A stretch of DNA of 41,804 nt, from contig JAUHXL010000008.1 of assembly GCA_030426945.1 (NCBI GenBank), forward strand, positions 1 to 41,804, read 5' to 3'. Source of the stretch: a bacterium. GTDB taxonomy: Bacteria; Myxococcota_A; Bradymonadia; UBA7976; UBA1532. The notes beneath the pieces were generated by a model. It saw nothing but the letters and a program-made list of their open reading frames with translations, was not told the DNA's origin and searched no databases. Below, piece by piece: positions 21,875 through 31,876 of the stretch. A program made the position numbers and the translations under genes. How positions within the stretch are numbered: the stretch's first letter is position 1; every line of letters starts with the position of its first letter.

Positions 21875-23497
21875 TCAGCCGCCCAGCACCATCCGCCGCT
21901 GGCGCGCGGTCTCGACGAAGGCGTCGCGCACGGCCGGAAACGCCAGCGCGGGGGCGAGGGCGTCGGCGTCGAAGAAGTACACCTCGGCGTCGGTCACCGC
22001 CACCGCGCGGGCGCGGCCGGGCAGCGCGCCCGTCGCCGACAGCACCCCCACCGCCTCCCCCGCGCCGAGCCGCCCCACGCGCTCGGCGTCCACCCACACC
22101 TCGACCTGCCCGTCGGCCACCAGGAACAGCCCCTCGGGCGCGACGCTCGGCTCGAGGAAGCGCTCGCCGGGCGCAAGCTGCTGGGGGCTCGAGGACGCGG
22201 CGAGGCGATCGCGGTGGGCCGGGGGCAAGGTGCGGAACAGCGGGCAGGTGGCCAGCAGCTGGGCCACCAGGCGATTCTCCGCCGCGGCGCGCAGCGCGCG
22301 GTCGAAGCCCGGGTAGCGGGTGCGTAGCCGGGTCAGCTCGTCCACGGGCAGCAGGGCGGTCTCGGTGGGCCCCATCGCCCGCGTCGACTCGCGCCAGGCC
22401 CCCCCGCGGACCAGCTCGACGATGCCCACCAGATCGCCGGGGCCGCAGGCCGTGAGCGGCTCCCGACCCCCCTCGGTGCGGCGCTCCCGGCGCACGCGGC
22501 CGCGCAGGACCAGCCGCGGCCCCTCGAAGAAGCTGCCCGCCGGCACCACGACATCGCCGGTGGCGTGGTGGCTGGGGGTCAACGAGGCCAGGAGCGCGAT
22601 GGCGACCCGCCGAGGCAGCGCCGCCAGCAGGGGTGGAAGGGGCTCATCGTCCTCGCTCGGCTCCGGGCCGAGGGGCCGCGCGGGCAGCGTGCGCGCGTCC
22701 TCGTCGGGCAGATCCTCGACCCACTCGATGTCCGCGGTGGTGAGGTCGCGCGCCTCGTCGAGGGGGCGATCAGCGGTGGTGCGGGCGTCGAGGGGCGCGG
22801 CGGTGCGCGCGTCGTCCGGCCCGGAGAGCAGCTCGATGTCGAGCGCGTCGACGTCGGACACGGCCACCAGGCTCATCGCGTCGAACACCGGCTCCCCGGC
22901 GGGGGGCCAGGTGCCCTCGTCGGACACCTCCGTCGCCTGGAAGTCGTCGGGATCGTGCACCGCCAGCAGCGCCGAGGCGGGCACGATGGGCCCGTCGAAG
23001 AGATCCGGCGAGGACCCCGCCGCCGCTGAAGGCCCCCCGGAGCCGTCCCCCACCGACGCTCGGGAGCGCAGCCGCTCCGCGACGGCCGCGAGATCGACGT
23101 CGTCGAACCCCGGCCCCGGGGTCGGCTCGTCGAAGGGATCGGGCGCGGGGGTCGGCGAGGGCGTCAACGCCGCGCTGATCGGCTGCGCAGCCCGCGCGTC
23201 CCCGGTCCGCGGTTCCGCAGCCTGACTCAGCCGCTCCCGCAGCTTGCGCGCCGCCCTGAGGCGCGGATCGAGCCGCAGCGCGTGGTGCAGGTCGGTCGCC
23301 GCCGCCGCGACGTGGCCCTCGGCGGCGAGGCGCTCCGCCCGGTCGGTCAGCCAGCGCGCGGCGTCGCGCGGCTTGTCGAGCGCCAGGCTCAGCCGGGCGA
23401 GCTGCTCGAGGTGGCCCACGTGCCCGGGCTCGAGCGCGAGCAGGCGCTTGAAGTTGCGCAGCGACTGCCGCGCGGTGCGGCGTTCGTCGGCGTTCAT
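21875..23497 (-). CDS. TPR-like protein with two cyclic-nucleotide-binding domains
   Basis: 540 residues from ATG 23497 (GGGGAGGT just upstream). Residues about 5-85 form two TPR-like helical hairpins ([20 protein letters not shown], then [15 protein letters not shown]). Residues about 95-310 are an acidic, Pro/Ala-rich, probably disordered region. Two cNMP-binding beta-rolls follow, about 310-415 and 425-530. The second keeps a phosphate-binding-cassette-like stretch ([21 protein letters not shown]) with the Gly-Glu and Arg positions. The first is more divergent ([11 protein letters not shown]). No DNA-binding or kinase domain is attached, so it probably acts by protein-protein contact. Nucleotide specificity cannot be read. 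Confidence 0.82.
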   Translation of the reverse strand: MNADERRTARQSLRNFKRLLALEPGHVGHLEQLARLSLALDKPRDAARWLTDRAERLAAEGHVAAAATDLHHALRLDPRLRAARKLRERLSQAAEPRTGDARAAQPISAALTPSPTPAPDPFDEPTPGPGFDDVDLAAVAERLRSRASVGDGSGGPSAAAGSSPDLFDGPIVPASALLAVHDPDDFQATEVSDEGTWPPAGEPVFDAMSLVAVSDVDALDIELLSGPDDARTAAPLDARTTADRPLDEARDLTTADIEWVEDLPDEDARTLPARPLGPEPSEDDEPLPPLLAALPRRVAIALLASLTPSHHATGDVVVPAGSFFEGPRLVLRGRVRRERRTEGGREPLTACGPGDLVGIVELVRGGAWRESTRAMGPTETALLPVDELTRLRTRYPGFDRALRAAAENRLVAQLLATCPLFRTLPPAHRDRLAASSSPQQLAPGERFLEPSVAPEGLFLVADGQVEVWVDAERVGRLGAGEAVGVLSATGALPGRARAVAVTDAEVYFFDADALAPALAFPAVRDAFVETARQRRMVLGG

Positions 23498-23613
23498 GCC
23501 ACCTCCCCGACCCGCCCCATGGTTGGGCGTCCCATCATGCCGGGCGCGGGCGCCGCGTACCACCCCGGCGCGTCGTCCGCAGGACGCTTGGGGCCACGCT
23601 TTGCTTCCCGTCC

Positions 23614-23643
23614 TTGGCCCCCGGCGCCCGGTTCTGCTAGATC
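23614..23643 (+). promoter_or_regulatory. Possible promoter of the zinc-ribbon gene
   Basis: TTGGCC (23614-23619), an 18-base spacer, then TAGATC (23638-23643), about 25 bases before the ATG at 23669. Matches are partial, and the call rests mainly on spacing and position. Confidence 0.3.
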
Positions 23644-23668
23644 GTCTGCCGACCTTGGGGGCGACACC

Positions 23669-23971
23669 ATGCTCGAAGAGAAGAAGTTCCGGTGTTGGAG
23701 CTGCGGCCACGAGCTCGACATGGCCGTGAAGGTGCAGCGACGCGACAGCTGCCCGTCGTGCGACGCCGATCTGCACGTGTGCAAGAACTGTCGCTTCTGG
23801 GATCCCGGCTACCACAACGAGTGCCGCGAGAACATCGCGCACTTCATCCGTGACCGGGAGAAGGCCAACTTCTGCATGTCCTTCGAGTTCAAGTCGGAGA
23901 ACGACGTGGATCGCAACGCCGCCGACGACGCGCGCGCCCGCCTCGAGGCGATGTTCAAGAACCTGAAGTAG
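23669..23971 (+). CDS. Small conserved zinc-ribbon protein of unknown function
   Basis: A 100-residue cytoplasmic protein with Cys pairs at 9/12 (CWSCGH), 28/31 (CPSC) and 38/41 (CKNC), plus single cysteines in NECRE (52) and ANFCMSF. The spacing suggests one or two zinc sites. The block RRDSCPSCDADLHVCKNCRF with later NECRE and KANFC resembles a small uncharacterised family I have seen in several proteobacterial groups; this is recall, not a search. It stands alone between two convergent or divergent genes with its own probable promoter. Function is unknown. Confidence 0.8.
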   Translation: MLEEKKFRCWSCGHELDMAVKVQRRDSCPSCDADLHVCKNCRFWDPGYHNECRENIAHFIRDREKANFCMSFEFKSENDVDRNAADDARARLEAMFKNLK

Positions 23972-24024
23972 TCCCGGCCCGGCCGGCCCCCCCCGCCCGC
24001 CTCGCGGCGCGGCGCGGGGCCGCC

Positions 24025-26280
24025 TCACTCCCCCAGCGTGACGTGCACTCGCAGGCCGCCGTCGAGGTGCAGCCGCCCGTCGGACACGCGCGGCGCGGTC
24101 GCGAACCGCGGCACGATGCGCAGCCCCTGCAGCCGGGGCGCCAGATCGTTGAGGCTGGCGGCGTCGATCTCGATGGGATCGAGCCCCAGGCCGAGGCCGC
24201 CGGCGAGGGCGTCTTGCACCATCGGCCAGACGGCGATCTCGACCAGCTGCGCCAGCGCGTCGGCGCTCAGCAGCGGGCGCGCGCTGCCCTGCTGGATCAG
24301 CACCGCCTCGATCGTCGGTGCCTCGGCGATGACCAGCTCGATGTTGGCCTCGACGACCTCGATGAACACCCCGACGCGCAGGCTGAGGGCGTAGACGTCG
24401 GGCGCCATCGCCAGCGGGCTGGTGGTGGTCATGCGCAGGTCGCCGACCTGCACCTCGAGGGGGAACTCGGCGCGCGGGGGTGAGGGGGCGATGACCGGGG
24501 GCAGCCGCCCGTCGAGCTGGACATCGCCCAGCACGCCGGCCAGCTGGTCGGGCAGCGGCGGGCGAATCTGGAGCAGGCCGGCCCGCCACACCTCGTGCAG
24601 CAGCGCGTTGAGCAGCGTGAGGCGCGCCCGCACCGTGAGCCCCTCGCCGGGGCCCACCAACGACTCCAGCGGCTCGAAGGTCGGCACGCCGGGATCGTCA
24701 TGGGGCGCGGTCACCGGCCCCGGGTGGCGGATCTCGGCGCCCAGGGTCAGGGTCATCGCGTTGTGCCGCCGCACCTCCAGATCGGTGGGCTCGAGCTGCA
24801 TCTCGAGCCGCACCGGCGGGATGCCCTCCACGCCCGTGTCCAGATCCAGCGGGATGCTGCCCAGCGCCCCGAGCAGCGCGTCGAAGCCCGACTCGACCAG
24901 GCCGGGCAGCTGCTCGCGCACCAGGCCGTCGACCAGGTCCACCGCCAGATCCTGGGCCACCCGGCCGAGCTGGCTGCCCAGCGTGCTGACCAGCGCCGAG
25001 GCGGTCGGGCTGGCGTAGTCGCCGGTGATGCGCTCGAGGGTCACGCCGATGGCGTCGACCTCGACGGTGAGCGTGGGATCGAGGGAGAGGCGCAGCCGCG
25101 CGAAGGCGGCCAGCGAGGCCTCGAGCGCGCCGTCGAGCGAGATGGGCGCGCCCTCGAGGGTCAGCCCACCGCGGGTCTCGACGCGGGCCTGGGGGAGTTG
25201 GACGAAGAGCTCGATACCGTCGCGGGTGAAGACCAGGTCGACCTCCGGCGCGCCCAGATCCACGGCCGTGACCTCGAGGCGCAGGGCCGCCGAGTCGGCG
25301 ATGACCGGATCGCCCAGCAGGCTGCCCGCGTCGGCGAGCAGCAGCAGGCTCTCGACCACCTGGGCCAGCTCGTCGAGGACCACCTCGCCGGCGCCCTCGG
25401 GCAGCTCGGGCGGCGCGTCGTCGTCGAGCAGCACCTGCTCGAGGCGGGCCACGACCGCGCCCTCGACGCGCACGCCGTCGGCCTCGACCCGGGTGAACGC
25501 GGGGGCCCACAGCACGTCGCGCACGTCCTTCACCGCGGGGCGCTGCACGCCGTCGTCGGCCACCACCTCGACGCGGTTGATGCCGAAGCGGGCCGGGACG
25601 TCGAGGGCGAAGACGCCCGCCGGGCCGACCTCGACGCGCTCCCCGTTCACCCACACCGTGACGACGCCGCCGCTGTCGGTGGCGGTGCCGCGCACGGCGA
25701 TGGTGCCCGACCCGTCCGCGCCGAGGACGGCCCCCCGCGCGGGCTCGCTGAGCACCAGCTTGGGCGGCCCCGCGTCGACATAGAACGCGGTGCGCCCGCA
25801 TTGGCCGTCCGGGCGGCATCCCAGCACCGCCCCCTGCCCCTCGGCCAGCAGGGTGAGCGTGCCCTCGTCGTCGACGGTCGCCGCGCCGGCCGGCGCGACG
25901 GTCCAGGTGATGGGGCCCACCTCGGCCGGCTGCCCCCCGCGGTCGAAGCCCAGCGCCACGGCCCGCGGCCTGTCCTCGAGCGTGTAGATCGCCCGCCGCG
26001 GATCGAGCTCGACCTCGATCCAGCCGAGCGGCGGCGGCCCCGGGGGCCCCTGATCGGCCTCGGGCGCCCGCGCGTCGATCCGCGGCGGGCGGGCGTCCGG
26101 GCGCGCGTCCACGGCGGCGTCGCCGATGGGCCGCGCGTCCGCGCCGGGCCCCACGTCGAAGACGCCCGCGTCGCGGCCGGAGGCCACGTCGGTGGCGTCG
26201 CTGCACGCGCAGAGCGAGACGGCCACGAGCGCCGCCAGACCGCCGCGCCGCGGCCCGTGATGATGACTGCGCGCGCTCAT
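24025..26280 (-). CDS. Lipoprotein with Ig-like region and BPI/TULIP-like double barrel (paralogue B)
   Basis: 751 residues. ATG 26280 overlaps the upstream paralogue's stop (ATGA). The lipobox is LCAC (Cys26), followed by a Pro/Asp/Ala linker to about 85. Beta-sandwich modules occupy about 86-168 and 174-255. From about 265 I read a TULIP double barrel like BPI/LBP. The first barrel contains strands around a long amphipathic helix (about 427-475, ALVSTLGSQLGRVAQDLAVD onward). The second barrel starts with LLNALLHEVWRAGLLQI (556-572), where BPI has its NTLALVYQEAGVLKM segment. It ends with an amphipathic helix (673-693) and a final strand pair. TULIP domains carry lipids in a tubular cavity. 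The fold assignment is my pattern-based inference. Confidence 0.7.
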   Translation of the reverse strand: MSARSHHHGPRRGGLAALVAVSLCACSDATDVASGRDAGVFDVGPGADARPIGDAAVDARPDARPPRIDARAPEADQGPPGPPPLGWIEVELDPRRAIYTLEDRPRAVALGFDRGGQPAEVGPITWTVAPAGAATVDDEGTLTLLAEGQGAVLGCRPDGQCGRTAFYVDAGPPKLVLSEPARGAVLGADGSGTIAVRGTATDSGGVVTVWVNGERVEVGPAGVFALDVPARFGINRVEVVADDGVQRPAVKDVRDVLWAPAFTRVEADGVRVEGAVVARLEQVLLDDDAPPELPEGAGEVVLDELAQVVESLLLLADAGSLLGDPVIADSAALRLEVTAVDLGAPEVDLVFTRDGIELFVQLPQARVETRGGLTLEGAPISLDGALEASLAAFARLRLSLDPTLTVEVDAIGVTLERITGDYASPTASALVSTLGSQLGRVAQDLAVDLVDGLVREQLPGLVESGFDALLGALGSIPLDLDTGVEGIPPVRLEMQLEPTDLEVRRHNAMTLTLGAEIRHPGPVTAPHDDPGVPTFEPLESLVGPGEGLTVRARLTLLNALLHEVWRAGLLQIRPPLPDQLAGVLGDVQLDGRLPPVIAPSPPRAEFPLEVQVGDLRMTTTSPLAMAPDVYALSLRVGVFIEVVEANIELVIAEAPTIEAVLIQQGSARPLLSADALAQLVEIAVWPMVQDALAGGLGLGLDPIEIDAASLNDLAPRLQGLRIVPRFATAPRVSDGRLHLDGGLRVHVTLGE

Positions 26281-29075
26281 TCGCCGAAGACCCCGTCGAC
26301 CAGCAGGTGGGTGGCGGTGCCGTCGAGCGACGGGCGTCGCAGCCCGATGCGCGTGCCGCGCGGCACCCCGTACTGCACCAGCGCCTCGGGCAGGGCGAAG
26401 TCCGGCACCGGCAGCGTCGGCAGCACGTTGTTGAGCGAGGTGTCGATCAGCGCCTGCACGATCGTGCGCAGGTCGCGCTCGACCGCGGCCCGGCCCTGCG
26501 CCGAGATGCTCGCGCCGCCGATGGCGACCCGCAGCGTCTCGACCTCGATGCCCTGCTGACCGCCGAACACCAGGGTGTCGCCGCCGACGAGCTCGACCCC
26601 CGCGGTGGCGGTCGCCACCAGGATCAGCTGCAGCGGATCGTCGAAGACGCCGGGGATCTGGAAGCTGCCCACCGCGGGCCCGAGGTGCAGCCGCACCACG
26701 GCGCCGTCGCCGAGCCCCTCGACGGCCGGCGGCGTGAGCACCTGCAGGCTGAGGGAGGCGCCGGCCGGCAGCTCCCCCAGCAGCCCGGCGGCGTCGTCGA
26801 AGTGGAAGAAGCCGGCGCGCCACAGGCGGTGCAGGAGCTGGTTGATCAGGCCGACGTGGACCGCCGCGCCGACGGTGCCCTCCGGCTCGAGCTCCAGCCA
26901 CACGGGCCCCGCGGTGAGGGGCACCCCCGCCGAGGGCGCCCCCTGCCCCGTCGGCCCGTTGGCCAGCGTCGAGATGCCCATCGCCAGCCGCCGCGGCGTC
27001 GAGCTGAGGGTCGAGAAGCCCAGCCCCAGCGAGAGCTCGAAGGGCGGCCGCCCGGCCAACGCGGGCACCTCGAAGGCCAGCCCCAGCGCCGCCAGATCCA
27101 GCCCGCTGAGCACGTCCGACAGCAGGCTGTCGATCTCGCCCTCGAGGAAGTCGGTCAGGGCGCCGACGACCTCGCGGCGGATCGTGCCCTCGAAGGCCGA
27201 GAACACGAGGTCGAGCAGGGCGCCGGTCAGGAAGCCGCTGAAGTCGCTGCTCAGGTTGCCCACCTGCACCGAGTTGGTGGTGCGCAGGCGCACGTTCGGT
27301 CGCCCGTTGCGCAGCTCGACGGCGAAGGTGAGATCGATCGAGATGAAGCTGGCGGTGATGGTGCCCGAGTTGCCCACCGTGCCCAGCATCTTCACGTCGA
27401 GCTCCATCCGCTCGAGGCGCGCCCGCACGCGCAGGCCGCCGTCGACCAGCGTGGCCGACATCGTGTTGGGGCCGCGCACGCGCAGGCCGCGGTACTCCGC
27501 GCCGAGCCGGAAGACGCAGACCCCGAGGACGCGCTGCCGGCACTCGTTGGGCACCACCGGGTTCTGGGCGCGCAGGGTCTGGTCGATGGTGGTGACGAGG
27601 CCGGGCGAGTCGACCACCCGCCGCAGCAGATCGGTCAGGCTGGTCAGCGGCCGGTCGGGCGCGCCGTCGTCGACGGCGCCCTGCAGCAGCTGCAGCTGGA
27701 TGGCGTCGGCGAGGGGCGTGGCCTCGCCCAGGTAGCTGTCGGCGGCGAAGTACGCGCAGAAGGTGCTGTTCACGTTGCCGACGGCGTCCCGGGCGGTGAC
27801 GTCGTGCACGTTGACCCCCCAGCGCGGCTGCACCGGCAGCGAGAAGCTGCCGTCCGCGCCCACCGGCACCTCGCGGCCGTCGACGCTGAGCGCCGCCAGG
27901 CCCGCCTGATCGGCCACCCGCCCCTCGAAGCGCAGCTCGCCGCCGCGGCGCACCATGGCGCCCAGCGCCGGCTGAAGGCACGAGATGGCCGGCCCGCCGG
28001 CGTCCACCAGCACCTCCGCCGACGCGGTCAGCGGCCGATCCTCGAAGGTCGGCCCCTCGACGGTGACGGTGAGCGTGTAGCGCCCCTCGGCGTCCGGTCG
28101 GAAGCGGCCCTCGCCGAAGTCGGGCAGCGCCGGATCCGCGCGCCAGACCAGGGGCGCGTCGTCGACCGGGTTGCCGAAGATGTCGGTCACCCGCGCCGGG
28201 TAGGCGATCACGGCGCCGACGTCGTGCACGGGGGTGGCGGGCTGCACCGACGCGGCCAGCGCCGCCGGCAGGCCGGGCAGCACGTCCAGCCGCGCGACGT
28301 CCTCGACCTTGGCGCCGGGCAGGGCGCAGGTGATCTGGTAGCGGCCCGCCGTCGTCGCCCGCACGCTCGAGCCCTCGACCTCGACGCCGCCGCCCGCGGG
28401 CGCCGCCTGCACCGTCGCCGCCGAGGCGTCGACCGGGTTGCCCTCCGCGTCCCAGGCGAGGCAGGTGACGTCGACCGGCTCGCCGGCGACGGCGACCTCG
28501 CGGTCGGGGACGGCCACCACCGTCTGCGGGGGCCCCGCCAGCACGTCCCACCGCGCGGGCGAGTCGTCACGCAGCCCCAGCCCAGGGGCCACGCACGTGA
28601 TGCGGTACACGCCCGCGCGCGCGCCGACCACCGACTGGGTGTCGCCGTCGCTCACCCGCCAGCCCTCGGCCGGGCGCACCTCGTAGCGCGTGATCACGTC
28701 GGCCACCGGGACGCCCTCGGCGTCGAGGGCCTCGCAGGTGACGCGGTTGGCGACCCCCGCCACCGTCGTCGGGCTGCCCACGCGCGTGTCCACCGCCAGC
28801 ACGACGGGCGGCGCGGGCACGGCGTCGGTGCCGTCGCCGGGGGCGGCGTCGGGGATGTCGACCGGGGCGCCGTCGAAGGTGCGCCCGGCGTCGGCTGGCC
28901 CCCGGTCCGGCGGCGGCGGCGGCGCGGCGTCCACCAGCACGCCGAGATCCAGCGCCGGAATCGCGGCGTCGGGCTCGGGATCGGAGGGGCGCTTCTGTTG
29001 ATCGTCGGCGCAGCCGATCGCGATCCACGTGGTCAGGAGCACGGCGAGCGGACGACGGATGGCTGTGATTCGCAT
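26277..29075 (-). CDS. Lipoprotein with Ig-like repeats and BPI/TULIP-like double barrel (paralogue A)
   Basis: 932 residues from ATG 29075. The signal has lipobox AIGC (Cys22), then an Asp/Pro/Ala-rich linker to about 90. Three Ig-like repeats (about 90-180, 181-266, 267-357) each carry the TCxAxDAEGxPV-type strand, and a fourth beta module follows (363-435). The remainder mirrors paralogue B. The first barrel (about 450-690) has a long amphipathic helix at 611-660. The second (about 725-932) has [15 protein letters not shown] at 743-757, a C-terminal helix at 864-886 and closing strands. Extra cysteines at 511 and 520 could form a disulphide. Likely role: an envelope-anchored lipid- or lipopolysaccharide-binding protein. 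The family is inferred from the segment order. Confidence 0.7.
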   Translation of the reverse strand: MRITAIRRPLAVLLTTWIAIGCADDQQKRPSDPEPDAAIPALDLGVLVDAAPPPPPDRGPADAGRTFDGAPVDIPDAAPGDGTDAVPAPPVVLAVDTRVGSPTTVAGVANRVTCEALDAEGVPVADVITRYEVRPAEGWRVSDGDTQSVVGARAGVYRITCVAPGLGLRDDSPARWDVLAGPPQTVVAVPDREVAVAGEPVDVTCLAWDAEGNPVDASAATVQAAPAGGGVEVEGSSVRATTAGRYQITCALPGAKVEDVARLDVLPGLPAALAASVQPATPVHDVGAVIAYPARVTDIFGNPVDDAPLVWRADPALPDFGEGRFRPDAEGRYTLTVTVEGPTFEDRPLTASAEVLVDAGGPAISCLQPALGAMVRRGGELRFEGRVADQAGLAALSVDGREVPVGADGSFSLPVQPRWGVNVHDVTARDAVGNVNSTFCAYFAADSYLGEATPLADAIQLQLLQGAVDDGAPDRPLTSLTDLLRRVVDSPGLVTTIDQTLRAQNPVVPNECRQRVLGVCVFRLGAEYRGLRVRGPNTMSATLVDGGLRVRARLERMELDVKMLGTVGNSGTITASFISIDLTFAVELRNGRPNVRLRTTNSVQVGNLSSDFSGFLTGALLDLVFSAFEGTIRREVVGALTDFLEGEIDSLLSDVLSGLDLAALGLAFEVPALAGRPPFELSLGLGFSTLSSTPRRLAMGISTLANGPTGQGAPSAGVPLTAGPVWLELEPEGTVGAAVHVGLINQLLHRLWRAGFFHFDDAAGLLGELPAGASLSLQVLTPPAVEGLGDGAVVRLHLGPAVGSFQIPGVFDDPLQLILVATATAGVELVGGDTLVFGGQQGIEVETLRVAIGGASISAQGRAAVERDLRTIVQALIDTSLNNVLPTLPVPDFALPEALVQYGVPRGTRIGLRRPSLDGTATHLLVDGVFGE

Positions 29076-29083
29076 GCGGGCCG

Positions 29084-29089
29084 AGCATA
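29084..29089 (-). promoter_or_regulatory. Possible -10 element of the TULIP-like pair
   Basis: Minus-strand TATGCT, identical to the -10 called for guaBA, ends eight bases before the ATG at 29075. No acceptable -35 was found 17 bases upstream and no Shine-Dalgarno sequence fits between, so a near-leaderless transcript is possible. Confidence 0.3.
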
Positions 29090-29145
29090 GCCCAAGCGCG
29101 CCGCCCGCCTCCACGCTTCACCGCGCGCGTCGCGCCGCTCATCGG

Positions 29146-29174
29146 TAGACGCGCGCGCGCGGAGTCCGTAGAGT
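29146..29174 (+). promoter_or_regulatory. Predicted promoter of the acidic protein/thiolase pair
   Basis: TAGACG (29146-29151), exactly 17 bases, then TAGAGT (29169-29174); four of six consensus matches each. The spacer begins with a pure CG alternation. It lies 28 bases before the GTG at 29202, whose GGAG ribosome site is downstream of the expected start point. Confidence 0.45.
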
Positions 29175-29201
29175 GCGCCGACCTTTCACCGGAGCAAGCC
29201 C

Positions 29202-29743
29202 GTGTCCGACATCGAGCTCGAACCCCGCCGCGTCGTCCCCTTCGTCGATCCCGAGTCGGGCGAAGAGATCCCCATGGAGGTCTTCCTCGAGGTCGAGCAG
29301 GACCTCAAGGTGTTCGCCCTGCTGACGCCGGTGGCGTGGTCGGTCGAGGTCGTCCGCGCGACCGACGACACGATCGAGCCGGTCGAGCCGAGCGAGCTCG
29401 CCGGCCTGCGCAAGCACGTCGCCGACGGCATGGCCCCCCACGGCCTCACGGTGCACCTGCGGGCCGAGCAGTTCTTCCTCGAGGGCGATCCCGCCGAGGA
29501 CTTCTTCGACGACTGCGACTGCATCGACGTGCAGACCGACGACGGCGAGGAGGAGTACGCGGTGCTGCTGACGCTCGAGACCGGCGACGAGACCTTCATG
29601 GTCATCATGCCGACCGAGCCGGAGCTGTTCCCCGTCGAGATCGTCGACGACAAGGGGCGCCCGCTGAGCGACACCGAGCTCGAGGGCCTCGAGGACACCT
29701 TCCGGCGGGCGCTCGAGCCCTTCGAGGACGACGAGGAGGACTG

Positions 29744-29744
<1 letters not shown>
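29202..29744 (+). CDS. Acidic protein with DUF1292/DUF3727-like halves
   Basis: A 180-residue, very acidic, probably cytoplasmic protein starting at GTG 29202 with GGAG eight bases upstream. Two related beta-rich halves can be seen: [20 protein letters not shown] followed by [15 protein letters not shown], and later [19 protein letters not shown] followed by [18 protein letters not shown]. This repeat of acidic strand, short gap, LLTP/IMPT strand resembles the DUF1292 and DUF3727 families, whose function is unknown. The match is from memory and moderate. Its stop overlaps the thiolase start by one base (TGATG), so the two are co-translated, but no functional link can be stated. Confidence 0.7.
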
Positions 29745-30943
<1,199 letters not shown>

Positions 30944-30953
30944 TCCGCCGCCC

Positions 30954-31769
30954 TCAGGGCGCCTCCTTCTTGGGCGCCTCGGGCGCCGCCCCCTCCCCCT
31001 TGTCTTCGTCCTTCGGCGGCTCCGCCTTCGGCACGGTCGTCGGCTTGCCCGTCTCGAGCACGCCCGCCGGGTCGTGGCGCAGGCAGACCGCGCGGTTCTG
31101 CCCGTAGCGCTGCTCGAAGGGCACGTACAGCATGCACGAGCCCTCCATGCACACCTTCTCGCAGGCCCCGTAGCCCTGGCTGTGCGCCACCTTGCGCGTC
31201 ATGCCGGTGACCGGATCAGCCACGCGGTTGTAGGCCTTGCCGTCGTCCCAGTTCTTCTCGTCGACGCTGTGCAGGCTGGTCATCACCGCGGCGGGCGTGC
31301 CCTTCTTCCACATGCCCTTCTTCTCGGCGATGGCCTTCTTCTGCGCGGCCAGCGCGGCGGGCTTGGGCGGCGTGTCCAGCTCGAACAGGTGCCCGAGGCC
31401 CTCGCCGGCCATCGCGACGATCAGGTCGTCGCAGCGCACCAGCATCCGGCCGTAGTGATCGGTCTGGCCCGAGGTCACGCAGGTCCACGAGCGGCTGCGC
31501 GCGAAGCCGGTCGCGCGCTTGGCGATGCCGTACAGCTCCTGCGCGTTCCAGTCGCCCCAGGAGTGCACCGGCCCGTAGCTCTCCAGCGTGTTGTAGCCCA
31601 TCAGCCGGGCCTTGCCGCTGCGGTGGCGGCCGGAGAGGATGCGGAAGCTGTCGCCGTCGCTCCAGTGCACCTCGGTGCGCACCCCGTCGAGCTGAACGGT
31701 GGCCGGCGCGGTCTTTGGCCCGAACAGGCCCAGGACGGCGGCGAAGGCGACTCCGATGAACGCGCTCAT
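30954..31769 (-). CDS. Secreted staphylococcal-nuclease-like (TNase) protein
   Basis: 271 residues from ATG 31769 with GAGGAG upstream. A signal peptide (about 1-23) precedes an OB-fold nuclease domain (about 30-130). The catalytic set can be placed: Asp38/Asp40 in WSDGDSFR, Arg55 in ARLMGYNTLE, Glu63 in TLES, and Arg108 in DHYGRML. This matches the Asp/Arg/Glu/Arg arrangement of micrococcal nuclease, so calcium-dependent cleavage of DNA or RNA outside the cytoplasm is plausible. A C-terminal extension (about 165-271) has several cysteines (GACEKVCMEGSC) and a Lys/Pro/Glu-rich tail of unknown role. It is divergent from msrP. Confidence 0.85.
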   Translation of the reverse strand: MSAFIGVAFAAVLGLFGPKTAPATVQLDGVRTEVHWSDGDSFRILSGRHRSGKARLMGYNTLESYGPVHSWGDWNAQELYGIAKRATGFARSRSWTCVTSGQTDHYGRMLVRCDDLIVAMAGEGLGHLFELDTPPKPAALAAQKKAIAEKKGMWKKGTPAAVMTSLHSVDEKNWDDGKAYNRVADPVTGMTRKVAHSQGYGACEKVCMEGSCMLYVPFEQRYGQNRAVCLRHDPAGVLETGKPTTVPKAEPPKDEDKGEGAAPEAPKKEAP

Positions 31770-31876
31770 GTCTGCTCCTCGGCGGGCGGGGCGACGGGGC
31801 GCCCCGCGGCTGTGTACGATGCGCACACGGTACGCGAGCAGGCCGGCCGACGAAACGGGGGCGGCACCATTCAGAG

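Noticed and set aside
23972-24024. GC palindromes between convergent genes considered as a terminator
   Set aside because: Stems are short and overlapping (GGCCCGGCCGG and neighbours) with no single convincing hairpin.
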